Assembly: GCA_041676645.1 (NCBI GenBank)
Contig: JBAYRO010000089.1
Coordinates: forward strand, 1-13,699
Source: JAMLIN01 sp041676645
Lineage (GTDB): Bacteria > Pseudomonadota > Gammaproteobacteria > Burkholderiales > Burkholderiaceae_E
Reading direction: 5' to 3'
Length of the DNA: 13,699 nucleotides
In this document: positions 6,648 through 13,630 of the stretch, piece by piece
How positions within the stretch are numbered: position 1 is the first letter of the stretch
How the letters are laid out: each line of letters starts with the position of its first letter
Position numbers and translations under genes: made by a program
The notes under the pieces: generated by a model
What the model was told of the DNA's origin: nothing
The model's database searches: none
Seen by the model: only the letters and a program-made list of their open reading frames with translations

Positions 6648-6888
6648 GTCCTTCCCACCCTTCAAGACGGATGAAGAGGCCGAGCGCTTCGTCGATGAGG
6701 CCGATCTTTCGGAATACGACCTGTCCGGCTTCAGGCCGATGACGTTCGAGTTCGCGAGGAAGGGAGCGCAGGTAAACCTGCGGGTGCCCCAACCGCTCCT
6801 TGACGCCGTAAAGGCCAAGGCAAAGTCGCGCGGTATTCCGTTTACGCGCTACATCCGCATGCTGATGGAGCAAGACGTCACGCGTTGA
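6628..6888 (+). CDS. CopG-family (BrnA-like) antitoxin
   Basis: This 86-residue protein is of the CopG antitoxin type that partners BrnT toxins. An acidic N-terminus (FKTDEEAERFVDEADLSEYD) is followed by the ribbon-helix-helix segment VNLRVPQPLLDAVKAKAKSR and GIPFTRYIRMLMEQ, where the antitoxin would bind DNA and dimerise. ATG 6628 lies inside the 3' end of the brnT remnant and has AAGGAG ten bases upstream. The gene is intact while its toxin seems truncated. It may therefore be an orphan antitoxin, perhaps kept for cross-neutralisation or simply not yet lost. Confidence 0.82.
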   Translation: MSGKPLKSFPPFKTDEEAERFVDEADLSEYDLSGFRPMTFEFARKGAQVNLRVPQPLLDAVKAKAKSRGIPFTRYIRMLMEQDVTR

Positions 6889-6925
6889 GAGGAAATGTGG
6901 GGCAGGCCCCCGAGATACGAGCCCC

Positions 6926-8434
6926 TCAGAACCGTGGCAGATCCGGAAACCTCAGCTCGCCCTTGTGCACATGCATCTTGCCGTACTCGGCGCAGCGCGC
7001 GAGCGTCGGGATCGCCTTGCCGGGATTGAGCAGGCCCTGCGGGTCGAAGGCGCGCTTGACGGCGAAGAAGGCTTCGCGCTCCGCGGGGGAAAACTGCACG
7101 CACATCGAGTTGATCTTCTCGATGCCGACGCCGTGTTCGCCGGTGATGGTGCCGCCATACTCGACGCAGGCCTCGAGGATCTCGGCGCCGAAACGGTCGG
7201 CACGGTCCCATTGGCCCGGCTCGTTGGCATCGAAGAGGATGAGTGGGTGCAGGTTGCCGTCGCCGGCGTGGAAGACGTTCATGCAGCGCAGGCCGTACTT
7301 CTCTTCCATCGCCTCGATCGCGGCGAGCATGCGCCCCAGGGTACGGCGCGGAATGGTGCCGTCCATGCAGTAGTAGTCGGGCGAGACACGCCCGGCCGCC
7401 GGGAAGGCGTTCTTGCGGCCCGACCAGAAGCGCAGCCGCTCCTCCTCGTCCTCCGACACCCGGATCGCGGTACAGCCGCATTCGCGCAGCACGGCCTCGA
7501 TCCGGGCGATCTCCTCGTCGACTTCCTCCGGCGTGCCATCGGATTCGACGATCAGCACAGCCTGGGCGTCGAGGTCGTAGCCGGCCTGCACGAAAGGCTC
7601 GACGGCGCGCACCGCCTTCTGGTCCATCATCTCCATACCCGCCGGAATGATGCCGGCGGCGATGATCGCCGCCACCGCGTCGCCGGCCGGCTCGACCGCA
7701 TCGAAGGAGGCGAGCACGGCCCGCGCGAGTTCCGGCTGCGGCAGCAGCCGCACGCTGACCTCGGTGACCACGCCGAGCATGCCTTCGGAGCCGATGATGA
7801 GCGAGAGCAGGTCGAGCCCCGGTACTTCCGGCGCCTCGCTGCCGAACTCCAGTATCTCGCCATCCATCATGATCACGCGCACCCGCAGCACGTTGTGGCA
7901 GGTGAGTCCGTACTTCAGGCAATGCACCCCGCCGGAGTTCTCCGCCACATTGCCGCCGATCGAGCAGGCGATCTGCGAGGAAGGATCGGGGGCGTAGTAC
8001 AGGCGATAGGGAGCGGCCGCCTCGGAGATCGCAAGATTGCGCACCCCGGGCTGGACCCGCGCGATGCGCGCCACCGGGTCGAGCGATAGGATGCGGTTGA
8101 ACTTTGCCAGCGACAGCACGATGCCGGCGCCATGCGGCATCGATCCGCCCGACAGGCTGGTGCCGGCGCCCCGGGCCACTACCGGGACATCGAGGTCGAG
8201 GCAGGCACGCAGGATCTCGCGGACCTGCTCCTCGGTCTCGGGCAGGGCGACCGCCATCGGCAACTGGCGAAACGCCGACAGGCCGTCGCATTCGAAGGGC
8301 CGGGTATCCTCGACTTCATGCAGCAGGGAGTCGGGCGGCAGGATCGCGGCGAGCCGCTCGAGGACGCGGGCCAGCTGCCCCGGCGGAGGGCTCGCGGTAA
8401 CGTCGGCGTGGCGGTGATCGGCGGCGGTATTCAT
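6926..8434 (-). CDS. glcD: Glycolate oxidase (dehydrogenase) FAD-linked catalytic subunit GlcD
   Basis: GlcD is the catalytic flavoprotein subunit of glycolate dehydrogenase (glycolate to glyoxylate). It is 502 residues, close to the usual ~499. The N-terminal FAD_binding_4 domain contains PVVARGAGTSLSGG (84-97) and QIACSIGGNVAENSGGVHC. The C-terminal FAD-oxidase domain contains NVFHAGDGNLHPL (about 385-397) and GGTITGEHGVGIEK, followed by the LLNPGK signature near the end. ATG 8434 is chosen because it has TGGAG seven bases upstream and begins at the family N-terminus. The ORF could extend to 8488 but without support. It faces the thioesterase gene across 184 bp. D-lactate dehydrogenases of the same family are an alternative, but the co-stranded glcE favours glycolate. 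Confidence 0.93.
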   Translation of the reverse strand: MNTAADHRHADVTASPPPGQLARVLERLAAILPPDSLLHEVEDTRPFECDGLSAFRQLPMAVALPETEEQVREILRACLDLDVPVVARGAGTSLSGGSMPHGAGIVLSLAKFNRILSLDPVARIARVQPGVRNLAISEAAAPYRLYYAPDPSSQIACSIGGNVAENSGGVHCLKYGLTCHNVLRVRVIMMDGEILEFGSEAPEVPGLDLLSLIIGSEGMLGVVTEVSVRLLPQPELARAVLASFDAVEPAGDAVAAIIAAGIIPAGMEMMDQKAVRAVEPFVQAGYDLDAQAVLIVESDGTPEEVDEEIARIEAVLRECGCTAIRVSEDEEERLRFWSGRKNAFPAAGRVSPDYYCMDGTIPRRTLGRMLAAIEAMEEKYGLRCMNVFHAGDGNLHPLILFDANEPGQWDRADRFGAEILEACVEYGGTITGEHGVGIEKINSMCVQFSPAEREAFFAVKRAFDPQGLLNPGKAIPTLARCAEYGKMHVHKGELRFPDLPRF

Positions 8435-8440
8435 GGCGGG

Positions 8441-8476
8441 CTCCAGGGCACCGGGCGTCTTCCGGTGCGACGCCCG
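8441..8476 (-). promoter_or_regulatory. Interleaved inverted repeats in the glcD leader
   Basis: Two perfect inverted repeats share bases and cannot pair at the same time. One is CGGGCGTC (8452-8459) with GACGCCCG (8469-8476). The other is GCACCGG (8448-8454) with CCGGTGC (8462-8468). The second ends three bases before the TGGAG ribosome binding site (8441-8445). They could form alternative hairpins in the glcD leader or be an operator. In GC-rich DNA chance is not excluded. Confidence 0.35.
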
Positions 8477-8618
8477 CCAGCTTAGCACCCGCGGCGCGCC
8501 GGGTTGTTGACCACCCTGCGCGAGATCGACGACGATCCCCCCTTCCCTTCACCAGACTGCCCAGGACTGCCCGAGTGCCCGACGGGCTCGAGCTGGCAAG
8601 CAATCGGATCCGTATCAC

Positions 8619-9533
8619 ATGAAGAAAGAAGCCTGGCGGCGCGAGGCCGCTTCGTATCCCCTCACGGGCGAGATGCCGACGCGCTACACCGACATGGACG
8701 TCTGGCAGCACATGAACAACAGTGCGCTGATCAATCTCCATGGCGAAGCGGTCCATGGCGCGCTGCATGCACTGTTCGGACCCCAGGCCTGGCGCGACGG
8801 CGAGCCCGTCGTCGGCTACCTGGGCAGCAGGACGGATTTCATCGCCCAGGCCTACTATCCGGACCCGCTGACCTGGGGAGCGCGGGTTGTCGGCGTCGAC
8901 GAGCAGGGCTTGCGGATCGCCACCGCGCTGTTTCAGCGCAGCCAGTGCGTGAGCGTTCACGAGGCCTTGCTCGCGGGATGGGCCGATGGCCGCCCGCTCG
9001 CCCTGGTTCCCGAACAGCTCGCGGCGCTGCGTGCGGCGCGGACCGAGGGAGCACAGGCGCTGCCGGACGGCTATCGCCTGCAGCTCGACACGACCGCGCC
9101 GCGGCTCGGGCACTTTCGCTGGCAGCGTCCGATCGCGCTGCGCTACGGCGACAGCGATGCGCGCCATCTCCCGAGCGACGCCTGGCTGGGGCGCTGCGCC
9201 GAGCAGATGCGCATCGAATTCCTGACCGGGATCCGCGGCGAATCCCGGCGCGCCCGTCGCACCGGCATGATGATCGCGCATGCGAGCTTGCGCTGGCATC
9301 GTCGCGATGTGCCAGCCGCGCAATGGCAGATGGCTTGCGGCATCGCGCGCCTGGGTGAGCGCTCGCTCGTCGTTCGCGGCGCGCTGTTCCAGGACGACGC
9401 CTGCCTGGCCGAATGCGATTCGGTCATGGTCTTCATCGATCCCGAAACCCATCGCAGTGAAGCGTTCGACGACGCGGCCCGCTCGGTGCTCGAACCCTGG
9501 ATCCTGCGCGCGGTGCCGAGCGCACTCGGCTGA
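8619..9533 (+). CDS. Double-hotdog acyl-CoA thioesterase-like protein
   Basis: This 304-residue protein appears to contain two hotdog-fold (4HBT-like) units in tandem. The first has RYTDMDVWQHMNNSALINL (22-40), the pattern R-Y-x-D-x-D-x-x-x-H-x-N-N typical of acyl-CoA thioesterases. The second has RYGDSDARHLPSDAWLG (from Arg175), which keeps the aspartates but lacks the H-x-N-N part, so it may be structural. The expected role is hydrolysis of an acyl-CoA, with the substrate unknown. ATG 8619 has only a weak ribosome binding site, and ATG 8673 (MPTRYTD) is an alternative start. It stands alone, divergent from glcD and convergent with tehB. The fold assignment is good and the activity is inferred. 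Confidence 0.75.
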   Translation: MKKEAWRREAASYPLTGEMPTRYTDMDVWQHMNNSALINLHGEAVHGALHALFGPQAWRDGEPVVGYLGSRTDFIAQAYYPDPLTWGARVVGVDEQGLRIATALFQRSQCVSVHEALLAGWADGRPLALVPEQLAALRAARTEGAQALPDGYRLQLDTTAPRLGHFRWQRPIALRYGDSDARHLPSDAWLGRCAEQMRIEFLTGIRGESRRARRTGMMIAHASLRWHRRDVPAAQWQMACGIARLGERSLVVRGALFQDDACLAECDSVMVFIDPETHRSEAFDDAARSVLEPWILRAVPSALG

Positions 9534-9575
9534 ACGGGTGGTCGATCGCCCCGGGGCAGAGCCGGCCCCGCTGGC

Positions 9576-10160
9576 TCAGCCGGGCTTGCGCGCAAGCAGG
9601 GTGGCGAACTGCAGTCGGGCGCCGTTGTGCATCGTGCCGAGATCCTCGTTGTACTTGACGAGATCCCAGCCGGCGTAGGCGGCGCTCAGCTGCCCCGTGC
9701 GCAGGGTGAACGGAAAATTCATCGGGCAGGGATGCTCGTCGGTATCCATTGCCGCCACGACCAGGTTGTGCCCGCCGGGCGCGGTGCATTGCTGCATGTC
9801 GGCAATCACGGCATCGACGCGCGCCGGATCGAGGAACATCAGCGTGACGGTGCAGGCGATGAAGTCGTAGCTCGCCCCCAGGTCCGCCTGGTTGATGTCG
9901 TACAGGCGGGCATCGATGGTGTCGATGCCTTCGCGTTCGACGATCGATCGCAGCATCCCGATCGCGTCGGCATTGGCATCGACCGCGGTCACGTCGAAAC
10001 CGAGCTGGCTCAGGTACAGCGCGTTGCGCCCGGCGCCACAACCCATGTCGAGCGCCCTGCCAGGCGCAAGCGACTGGCATGCCAGCACGACTTCGCTGTG
10101 TGGCGGGTTCAGGCCGTACAAGGCATTCAGATCCCGTGGTTCCGGTGTCGTTGCGCTCAC
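9576..10160 (-). CDS. tehB: TehB-like SAM-dependent methyltransferase (tellurite resistance)
   Basis: This class I methyltransferase aligns with E. coli TehB over its whole length: YGLNPPHSEV at the N-terminus, SAM motif I LDMGCGAGRNALYL (from residue 37), YDFIACTVTLMFL, PGGHNLVVAAMDT, GWDLVKYNEDLG, and FATLLARK at the end. TehB methylates tellurite and selenium compounds and confers tellurite resistance when overexpressed. GTG at 10160 is preferred over ATG 10196: it has GGGGAG five bases upstream and gives a 194-residue protein, near the E. coli length of 197. No tehA is adjacent. The gene is divergent from a ThDP enzyme, with a strong dyad between them. A weak GC hairpin without a T-tract (9552-9570) lies past its 3' end. 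Confidence 0.9.
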   Translation of the reverse strand: MSATTPEPRDLNALYGLNPPHSEVVLACQSLAPGRALDMGCGAGRNALYLSQLGFDVTAVDANADAIGMLRSIVEREGIDTIDARLYDINQADLGASYDFIACTVTLMFLDPARVDAVIADMQQCTAPGGHNLVVAAMDTDEHPCPMNFPFTLRTGQLSAAYAGWDLVKYNEDLGTMHNGARLQFATLLARKPG

Positions 10161-10186
10161 ATCAGCTCCCCATTTTCGACGTATGA

Positions 10187-10212
10187 ACGACGTCATGGTG
10201 CCATGGCGTCGT
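10187..10212. promoter_or_regulatory. 26-bp dyad between tehB and the ThDP enzyme gene
   Basis: The arms ACGACGTCATGGT and GCCATGGCGTCGT abut with no spacer. Eleven of 13 positions are complementary and the other two are T:G. The decamer CGTCATGGTG occurs at 10191-10200 and again at 10210-10219, a 19-bp period. The site lies 27 bp upstream of the tehB GTG and 92 bp upstream of the ThDP gene. It fits an operator for a dimeric regulator of the divergent pair, though no adjacent regulator gene is seen. Confidence 0.45.
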
Positions 10213-10303
10213 CATGGTGGGCCGACCGGGGGCGCTCGACCCCTGGCCTTGCATGGCTACCCGCAATGCGTAATCCTGCGGGCAACATCAAGGAGACGAG
10301 CCC

Positions 10304-11935
10304 GTGAAACTCTACGAAGCAATCGCCCGCAGCCTCGCCGATCTCGAGGTAAGCCAGCTGTTCGGCCTGATCGGCGACGCGAACCTGTTCATGGTCGACA
10401 ACTACATCCGCAAGCATCGCGGCGCCTATGTGGCGGCGGTGCACGAGGCCGGCGTCGTGCTGATGGCGCTGGGCTACGCGCGCGTGTCGGGCGAGATCGG
10501 CGTGGCCACCGTCACCCATGGCCCGGCGCTCACCAACACCCTCACGGCCCTGGTCGAAGGCGTCAAGACCGCAACGCCCCTCGTACTCCTGGCGGGCGAC
10601 ACGCCGGTCGCCGACCGGGAACATGCGCAGAACGTCAACCAGCGGGAACTCGTCATGGCCACGGGCGCCGGCTTCGAGCAACTGCGCACACCAGCGACGC
10701 TCGCCGACGACCTCGCGCGGACGTTCTCCCGTGCCCACCAGGAACGCCGCCCTGTCGTGCTGAACATGCCGATCGACTTCATGTGGCAGGAGGTCGAATA
10801 CACGGCGCCGCGGGTCTATGTCCCCGAGAGCCGCAGCGTGATCGCCTCGAGCACCGACATGGACAATGCCATCGGCATCATCGCTTCGTCGCACTTGCCC
10901 GTCATCATCGGCGGGCGCGGTGCCGCCGACCCGGCCGCCGAAGCCGCTATTCAGCGGCTCGCAAAGCGCATCGAGGCGCCGGTGGCGACTTCGGTGCGCG
11001 GCAAGGGCCTGTTCGCGGACGACCCTTTCAATCTCGGGATCTGCGGCACGATCAGCAACCCGGTGGCAACGGAGACCATCGGCGCGGCCGACTGCCTGAT
11101 CGTCTTCGGCGCAAGCCTGAACCAGTTCACGGCCGGCCTGGGCGGGCTGACCCGCGGCAAGCGCATCGTGCACGTCGATCCCACGGCAAGCCAGATCGGC
11201 CGCTTCACACCGGTCGACGCGGGCCTGGTGGGCGATCTCGGCCTGACGGCCGACGCCATGCTGAAGTGGCTCGACGAGGCGGAGATCCCGGGCTCAGGGG
11301 CGCGCAGCGACGACCTGCTCGAGAAGCTCACCGCCATGCGCAGCCAGAAGGCGCGCTTTCCGCGCAAGCCGCGCGCCGGCGCGGTCGACCTGCTCGAGGC
11401 GCTGCAGGCGCTCGACCAGTCCTTCCCGAAGGATCGCGTCTACGTCAGCGACACCGGACGCTTCCTGGTGGGCGCCTGGCCGCTCGTCCAGGTCCGCAAT
11501 CCGCGCGATTATGTCGACACGATCGGCTTCGCCGCGATCGGCCTCGGGCTCGGCGCGGCCATCGGCGCAGCAAAGGCCGCGGGCGGACGCCCGACCCTGC
11601 TCGTCACGGGCGACGGCGGCTTCATGCTCGGCGGCGTGAGCGAGCTTGCCACCGCCATGCGCGAACGGCTCGACCTGACCATCGTCGTGTGCAACGACGG
11701 CGGCTATGGCGCCGAGTACATCCAGTACGCGGCGCGCGACATGGACCCGTCGCTGTCACTGCAGCACTGGCCCGACCTGGCCGACATCGCCAGGGGATTC
11801 GGCCTCGAAGCTGCCACGGTAACCAGCAGCGAGGAGCTGCAGGCCGCGATGCAGACCATCGCCGAAGGCAGCCCCGGGCGCCCGCGCCTCATCGACATAC
11901 GCATCGATCCGGCCTGCATGCCGATCGGCGGCTGA
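10304..11935 (+). CDS. ThDP-binding enzyme, acetolactate synthase/decarboxylase-like, substrate unknown
   Basis: This 543-residue ThDP-dependent enzyme belongs to the broad acetolactate synthase/benzoylformate decarboxylase superfamily. The PYR domain starts KLYEAIARSLADLEVSQLFG and keeps the catalytic glutamate as Glu48 in AAVHEAGVVLMALGYARV. The middle domain includes LPVIIGGRGAADPAAEAA. The PP domain carries GDGGFMLGG (436-444) and Asn464 in VVCNDGGYGAEYIQY. It is clearly distinct from the acetolactate synthase at 3099-4754, so the two are not recent duplicates. The retained Glu48 argues against canonical glyoxylate carboligase, which has valine there. GTG 10304 is supported by AGGAG eight bases upstream. 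The transporter gene follows after 15 bp, suggesting an operon in which substrate or product is exported. Confidence 0.8.
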   Translation: MKLYEAIARSLADLEVSQLFGLIGDANLFMVDNYIRKHRGAYVAAVHEAGVVLMALGYARVSGEIGVATVTHGPALTNTLTALVEGVKTATPLVLLAGDTPVADREHAQNVNQRELVMATGAGFEQLRTPATLADDLARTFSRAHQERRPVVLNMPIDFMWQEVEYTAPRVYVPESRSVIASSTDMDNAIGIIASSHLPVIIGGRGAADPAAEAAIQRLAKRIEAPVATSVRGKGLFADDPFNLGICGTISNPVATETIGAADCLIVFGASLNQFTAGLGGLTRGKRIVHVDPTASQIGRFTPVDAGLVGDLGLTADAMLKWLDEAEIPGSGARSDDLLEKLTAMRSQKARFPRKPRAGAVDLLEALQALDQSFPKDRVYVSDTGRFLVGAWPLVQVRNPRDYVDTIGFAAIGLGLGAAIGAAKAAGGRPTLLVTGDGGFMLGGVSELATAMRERLDLTIVVCNDGGYGAEYIQYAARDMDPSLSLQHWPDLADIARGFGLEAATVTSSEELQAAMQTIAEGSPGRPRLIDIRIDPACMPIGG

Positions 11936-11950
11936 GGAGCGGGCTGCGGC

Positions 11951-12928
11951 TTGCCGGACCGCCAGCAAGCCGTGCGGCGGCCGCCGCGGCGCCCGGTCGC
12001 CAGCCCGGCGGGCACGGGCTACCTGCTGCTCCTTGCCGGCATGGCGCTGGTTGGCACTTACGTCGCGCTGTCGCGCCCCCTGGTGGCGGTGGTGCCGGTC
12101 TTCCTGCTCGCCTGGCTGCGCTTCGCGATAGCGGCGGTGGCGATGCTCCCCTGGCTGCGGCGTCGGCCAGGCGATGCACCGATCGATGCCGGGCTGCAGC
12201 GCACCCTCTTCGCCCAGTCCTTCTTCGGCAATTTCCTCTTCTCGATCTTCATGCTCACCGGGGTCGCCCGTACTTCGGCCACCGCCGCGGGCCTGGTACT
12301 TTCGCTGATGCCGGCGGCCGTCGCCCTGCTCTCATGGCTGGTGCTGCGCGAGCGGATCGGCGCCCGCACCGGTGCGGCGATCCTCCTGTCCGGCATCGGG
12401 CTCGCCCTGCTCGCGGGCGCCGGCGCCAGCCCGGGCGGCGGCGCGCCCGATCTCCTCGGCCACCTGCTGCTGGTGGCGGCCGTCGGCTGCGAGTCGGCCT
12501 ACGTGGTGCTGGGCAAGCGCCTGACCGGCCAGCTGTCGGCGCGACGCATCTCGGCGCTGATCAACCTCGTCGGCCTCGTCCTGATGACGCCCTTCGGCCT
12601 GTGGCAGGCCGCCTCCTTCGATTTCTCCCGGCTGGGCGCCGGCGACTGGGCGCTGCTCGTCTTCTACTCCCTGTCGGCGAGCATGTTCGCGACCTGGCTC
12701 TGGTTAAGCGGCCTGGCCCGGGTGCCCGCCGCGCGCAGCGGCGTCTTCACCATCGCGATGCCGCTGGCGGCCTCGGCAGTGGGCATCGTCTGGCTGGGGG
12801 AACGCCCGGGGCTCGTCCACCTGGTCGCCTTCGCTTGCGCCGCGGCGGCGATCGTCCTGGTCACCCGTCCATCGCACCCGGTCGACGCGCGGGTGGCGGC
12901 CGGCGGGGCAGGCGGCCGCCTGGATTGA
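11951..12928 (+). CDS. EamA/DMT-superfamily transporter
   Basis: This integral membrane protein of about 325 residues has the ten-helix, two-repeat EamA (DMT) architecture. Helix 1 reads GYLLLLAGMALVGTYVALS, and later helices include VPVFLLAWLRFAIAAVAMLP and a Gly/Ala/Leu-rich run ending LLSWLVLRERIG, the conserved end of EamA repeat 1. Repeat 2 ends in VGIVWLGERPGLVHLVAF. Such proteins usually export amino acids or metabolites. The start is uncertain. TTG 11951 has GAGGAG eleven bases upstream, overlapping the preceding stop. GTG 11972 is also possible, while ATG 12041 would remove the first helix. It lies 15 bp after the ThDP gene and is probably co-transcribed with it. Confidence 0.85.
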   Translation: MPDRQQAVRRPPRRPVASPAGTGYLLLLAGMALVGTYVALSRPLVAVVPVFLLAWLRFAIAAVAMLPWLRRRPGDAPIDAGLQRTLFAQSFFGNFLFSIFMLTGVARTSATAAGLVLSLMPAAVALLSWLVLRERIGARTGAAILLSGIGLALLAGAGASPGGGAPDLLGHLLLVAAVGCESAYVVLGKRLTGQLSARRISALINLVGLVLMTPFGLWQAASFDFSRLGAGDWALLVFYSLSASMFATWLWLSGLARVPAARSGVFTIAMPLAASAVGIVWLGERPGLVHLVAFACAAAAIVLVTRPSHPVDARVAAGGAGGRLD

Positions 12929-12953
12929 CATCCGGCCGCCGGCTAGGCAAATT
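12925..12953 (+). promoter_or_regulatory. Probable sigma70 promoter for the glycine riboswitch-gcvH unit
   Basis: A perfect -35, TTGACA (12925-12930), spans the stop codon of the transporter gene. After a 17-bp spacer comes CAAATT (12948-12953), a weak -10 with three of six consensus bases. Transcription would begin near 12960, about 15 bases before the first riboswitch stem, which is the expected geometry. Confidence 0.5.
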
Positions 12954-12974
12954 GCAGGCAGTCGACCGACCGCT

Positions 12975-13173
12975 GCGGGAGAGATCGACGCCGGCCGGGC
13001 CGGCATCGACGCCGAAGGTGTATCGCCCCGCAAACTCTCAGGCAAAAGGACTGCAGCGGATCCGACTCTCTGGAGAGAAGACGGCCCCTTTGTCCATGCG
13101 CATGGGGCGCGGTCTCGCCGAAGGAAACAGGCCGCCGGCCGGCCGAATGTCTCAGGCGAAAGGACAGAGGGGG
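12975..13173 (+). ncRNA. Tandem glycine riboswitch (two aptamers)
   Basis: Two glycine aptamers are arranged in series. The first opens with GCGGGAGAG (12975-12983), has GCCGAAGG (13011-13018), and contains the conserved core CTCTCAGGCAAAAGGAC (13035-13051). The second has GCCGAAGG (13117-13124) and the core GTCTCAGGCGAAAGGACAGAG (about 13149-13169). CTCAGGCAAAAGGAC and CCGAAGG are the hallmark conserved elements of this RNA. Glycine binding normally turns on glycine cleavage genes, which fits gcvH directly downstream. About 60 bases separate the second aptamer from the gcvH start. No clear intrinsic terminator is seen there, so control of translation start is plausible. Confidence 0.93.
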
Positions 13174-13232
13174 CTCCACGGACACCAGCCGCCGGTACTG
13201 CCCGGCGAAATCACCAAGCTTTGGAGCAACCC

Positions 13233-13616
13233 TTGGAAAATCCCGGCGATCTCCGCTATACCGAATCCCACGAATGGATCCGTCGCGAAGCCGACGGCAG
13301 CCTCACCATCGGCATCACCGCCCATGCGCAGGATGCCCTGGGCGAACTGGTCTACGTCGAGCTGCCCGACCCGGGCCGCCAGGTCGACCGCGGCGAGGCC
13401 TGCATCGTGGTCGAATCGACCAAGGCCGCCTCGGACGTCTATGCGCCGGTGGCGGGCGAAGTCCTCGCGGTCAACGACGCGCTCGCCGCCGATCCGCAGA
13501 CGGTCAACTCCGACCCGTTCGGCGCCGGCTGGCTGATCAAGCTGAAACCGACCGATGCCGCGGCCTTCGATGGCCTGATGTCGGCGGCCGACTACAGCGC
13601 CAGCACCGACGCCTGA
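13233..13616 (+). CDS. gcvH: Glycine cleavage system H protein
   Basis: GcvH is the lipoyl carrier that shuttles the aminomethyl group between the P, T and L proteins of the glycine cleavage system. It is 127 residues and matches the family throughout: RYTESHEWIRREADG, GITAHAQDALGELVYVELP, the lipoylation site Lys64 in VVESTKAASDVYAPV, and VNSDPFGAGWLIKLKP. The TTG at 13233 is chosen as start because GGAG lies six bases upstream and the resulting MENPGDLRY matches the usual N-terminus. The in-frame TTG at 13221 would be longer but lacks a ribosome binding site. Expression is expected to rise with glycine through the upstream riboswitch. gcvT is not between the riboswitch and gcvH, and the gene is followed by a strong hairpin. 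Confidence 0.95.
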   Translation: MENPGDLRYTESHEWIRREADGSLTIGITAHAQDALGELVYVELPDPGRQVDRGEACIVVESTKAASDVYAPVAGEVLAVNDALAADPQTVNSDPFGAGWLIKLKPTDAAAFDGLMSAADYSASTDA

Positions 13617-13630
13617 ACTCCGCCGGTAGT

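Noticed and set aside
4801..6888. An insertion sequence or integron carrying the toxin-antitoxin genes.
   Set aside because: No transposase, integrase, terminal inverted repeats or target-site duplication could be seen around the island.
6849..8291. A 480-codon minus-strand ORF overlapping glcD in another frame.
   Set aside because: It is a shadow of glcD, rich in Arg and Gly, with no recognisable motif.
9552..9570. A terminator between the convergent thioesterase and tehB genes (CGGGGC / GCCCCG).
   Set aside because: The stem is only six bp and no T-tract follows on either strand. It is noted under tehB but not called as a terminator.
9576..10196. tehB starting at ATG 10196.
   Set aside because: There is no ribosome binding site. 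The extra 12 residues are not family-like and fall in the dyad, while GTG 10160 has GGGGAG and the expected length.
9892..13536. A 1214-codon plus-strand ORF spanning tehB, the ThDP enzyme, the transporter and the riboswitch.
   Set aside because: It is an Arg/Pro/Gly-rich shadow frame of high-GC DNA. It runs through well-supported genes in other frames and through a structured RNA.
13221..13616. gcvH starting at the TTG at 13221.
   Set aside because: The TTG at 13233 has GGAG six bases upstream and gives the typical N-terminus. The upstream TTG lies in that ribosome binding site.
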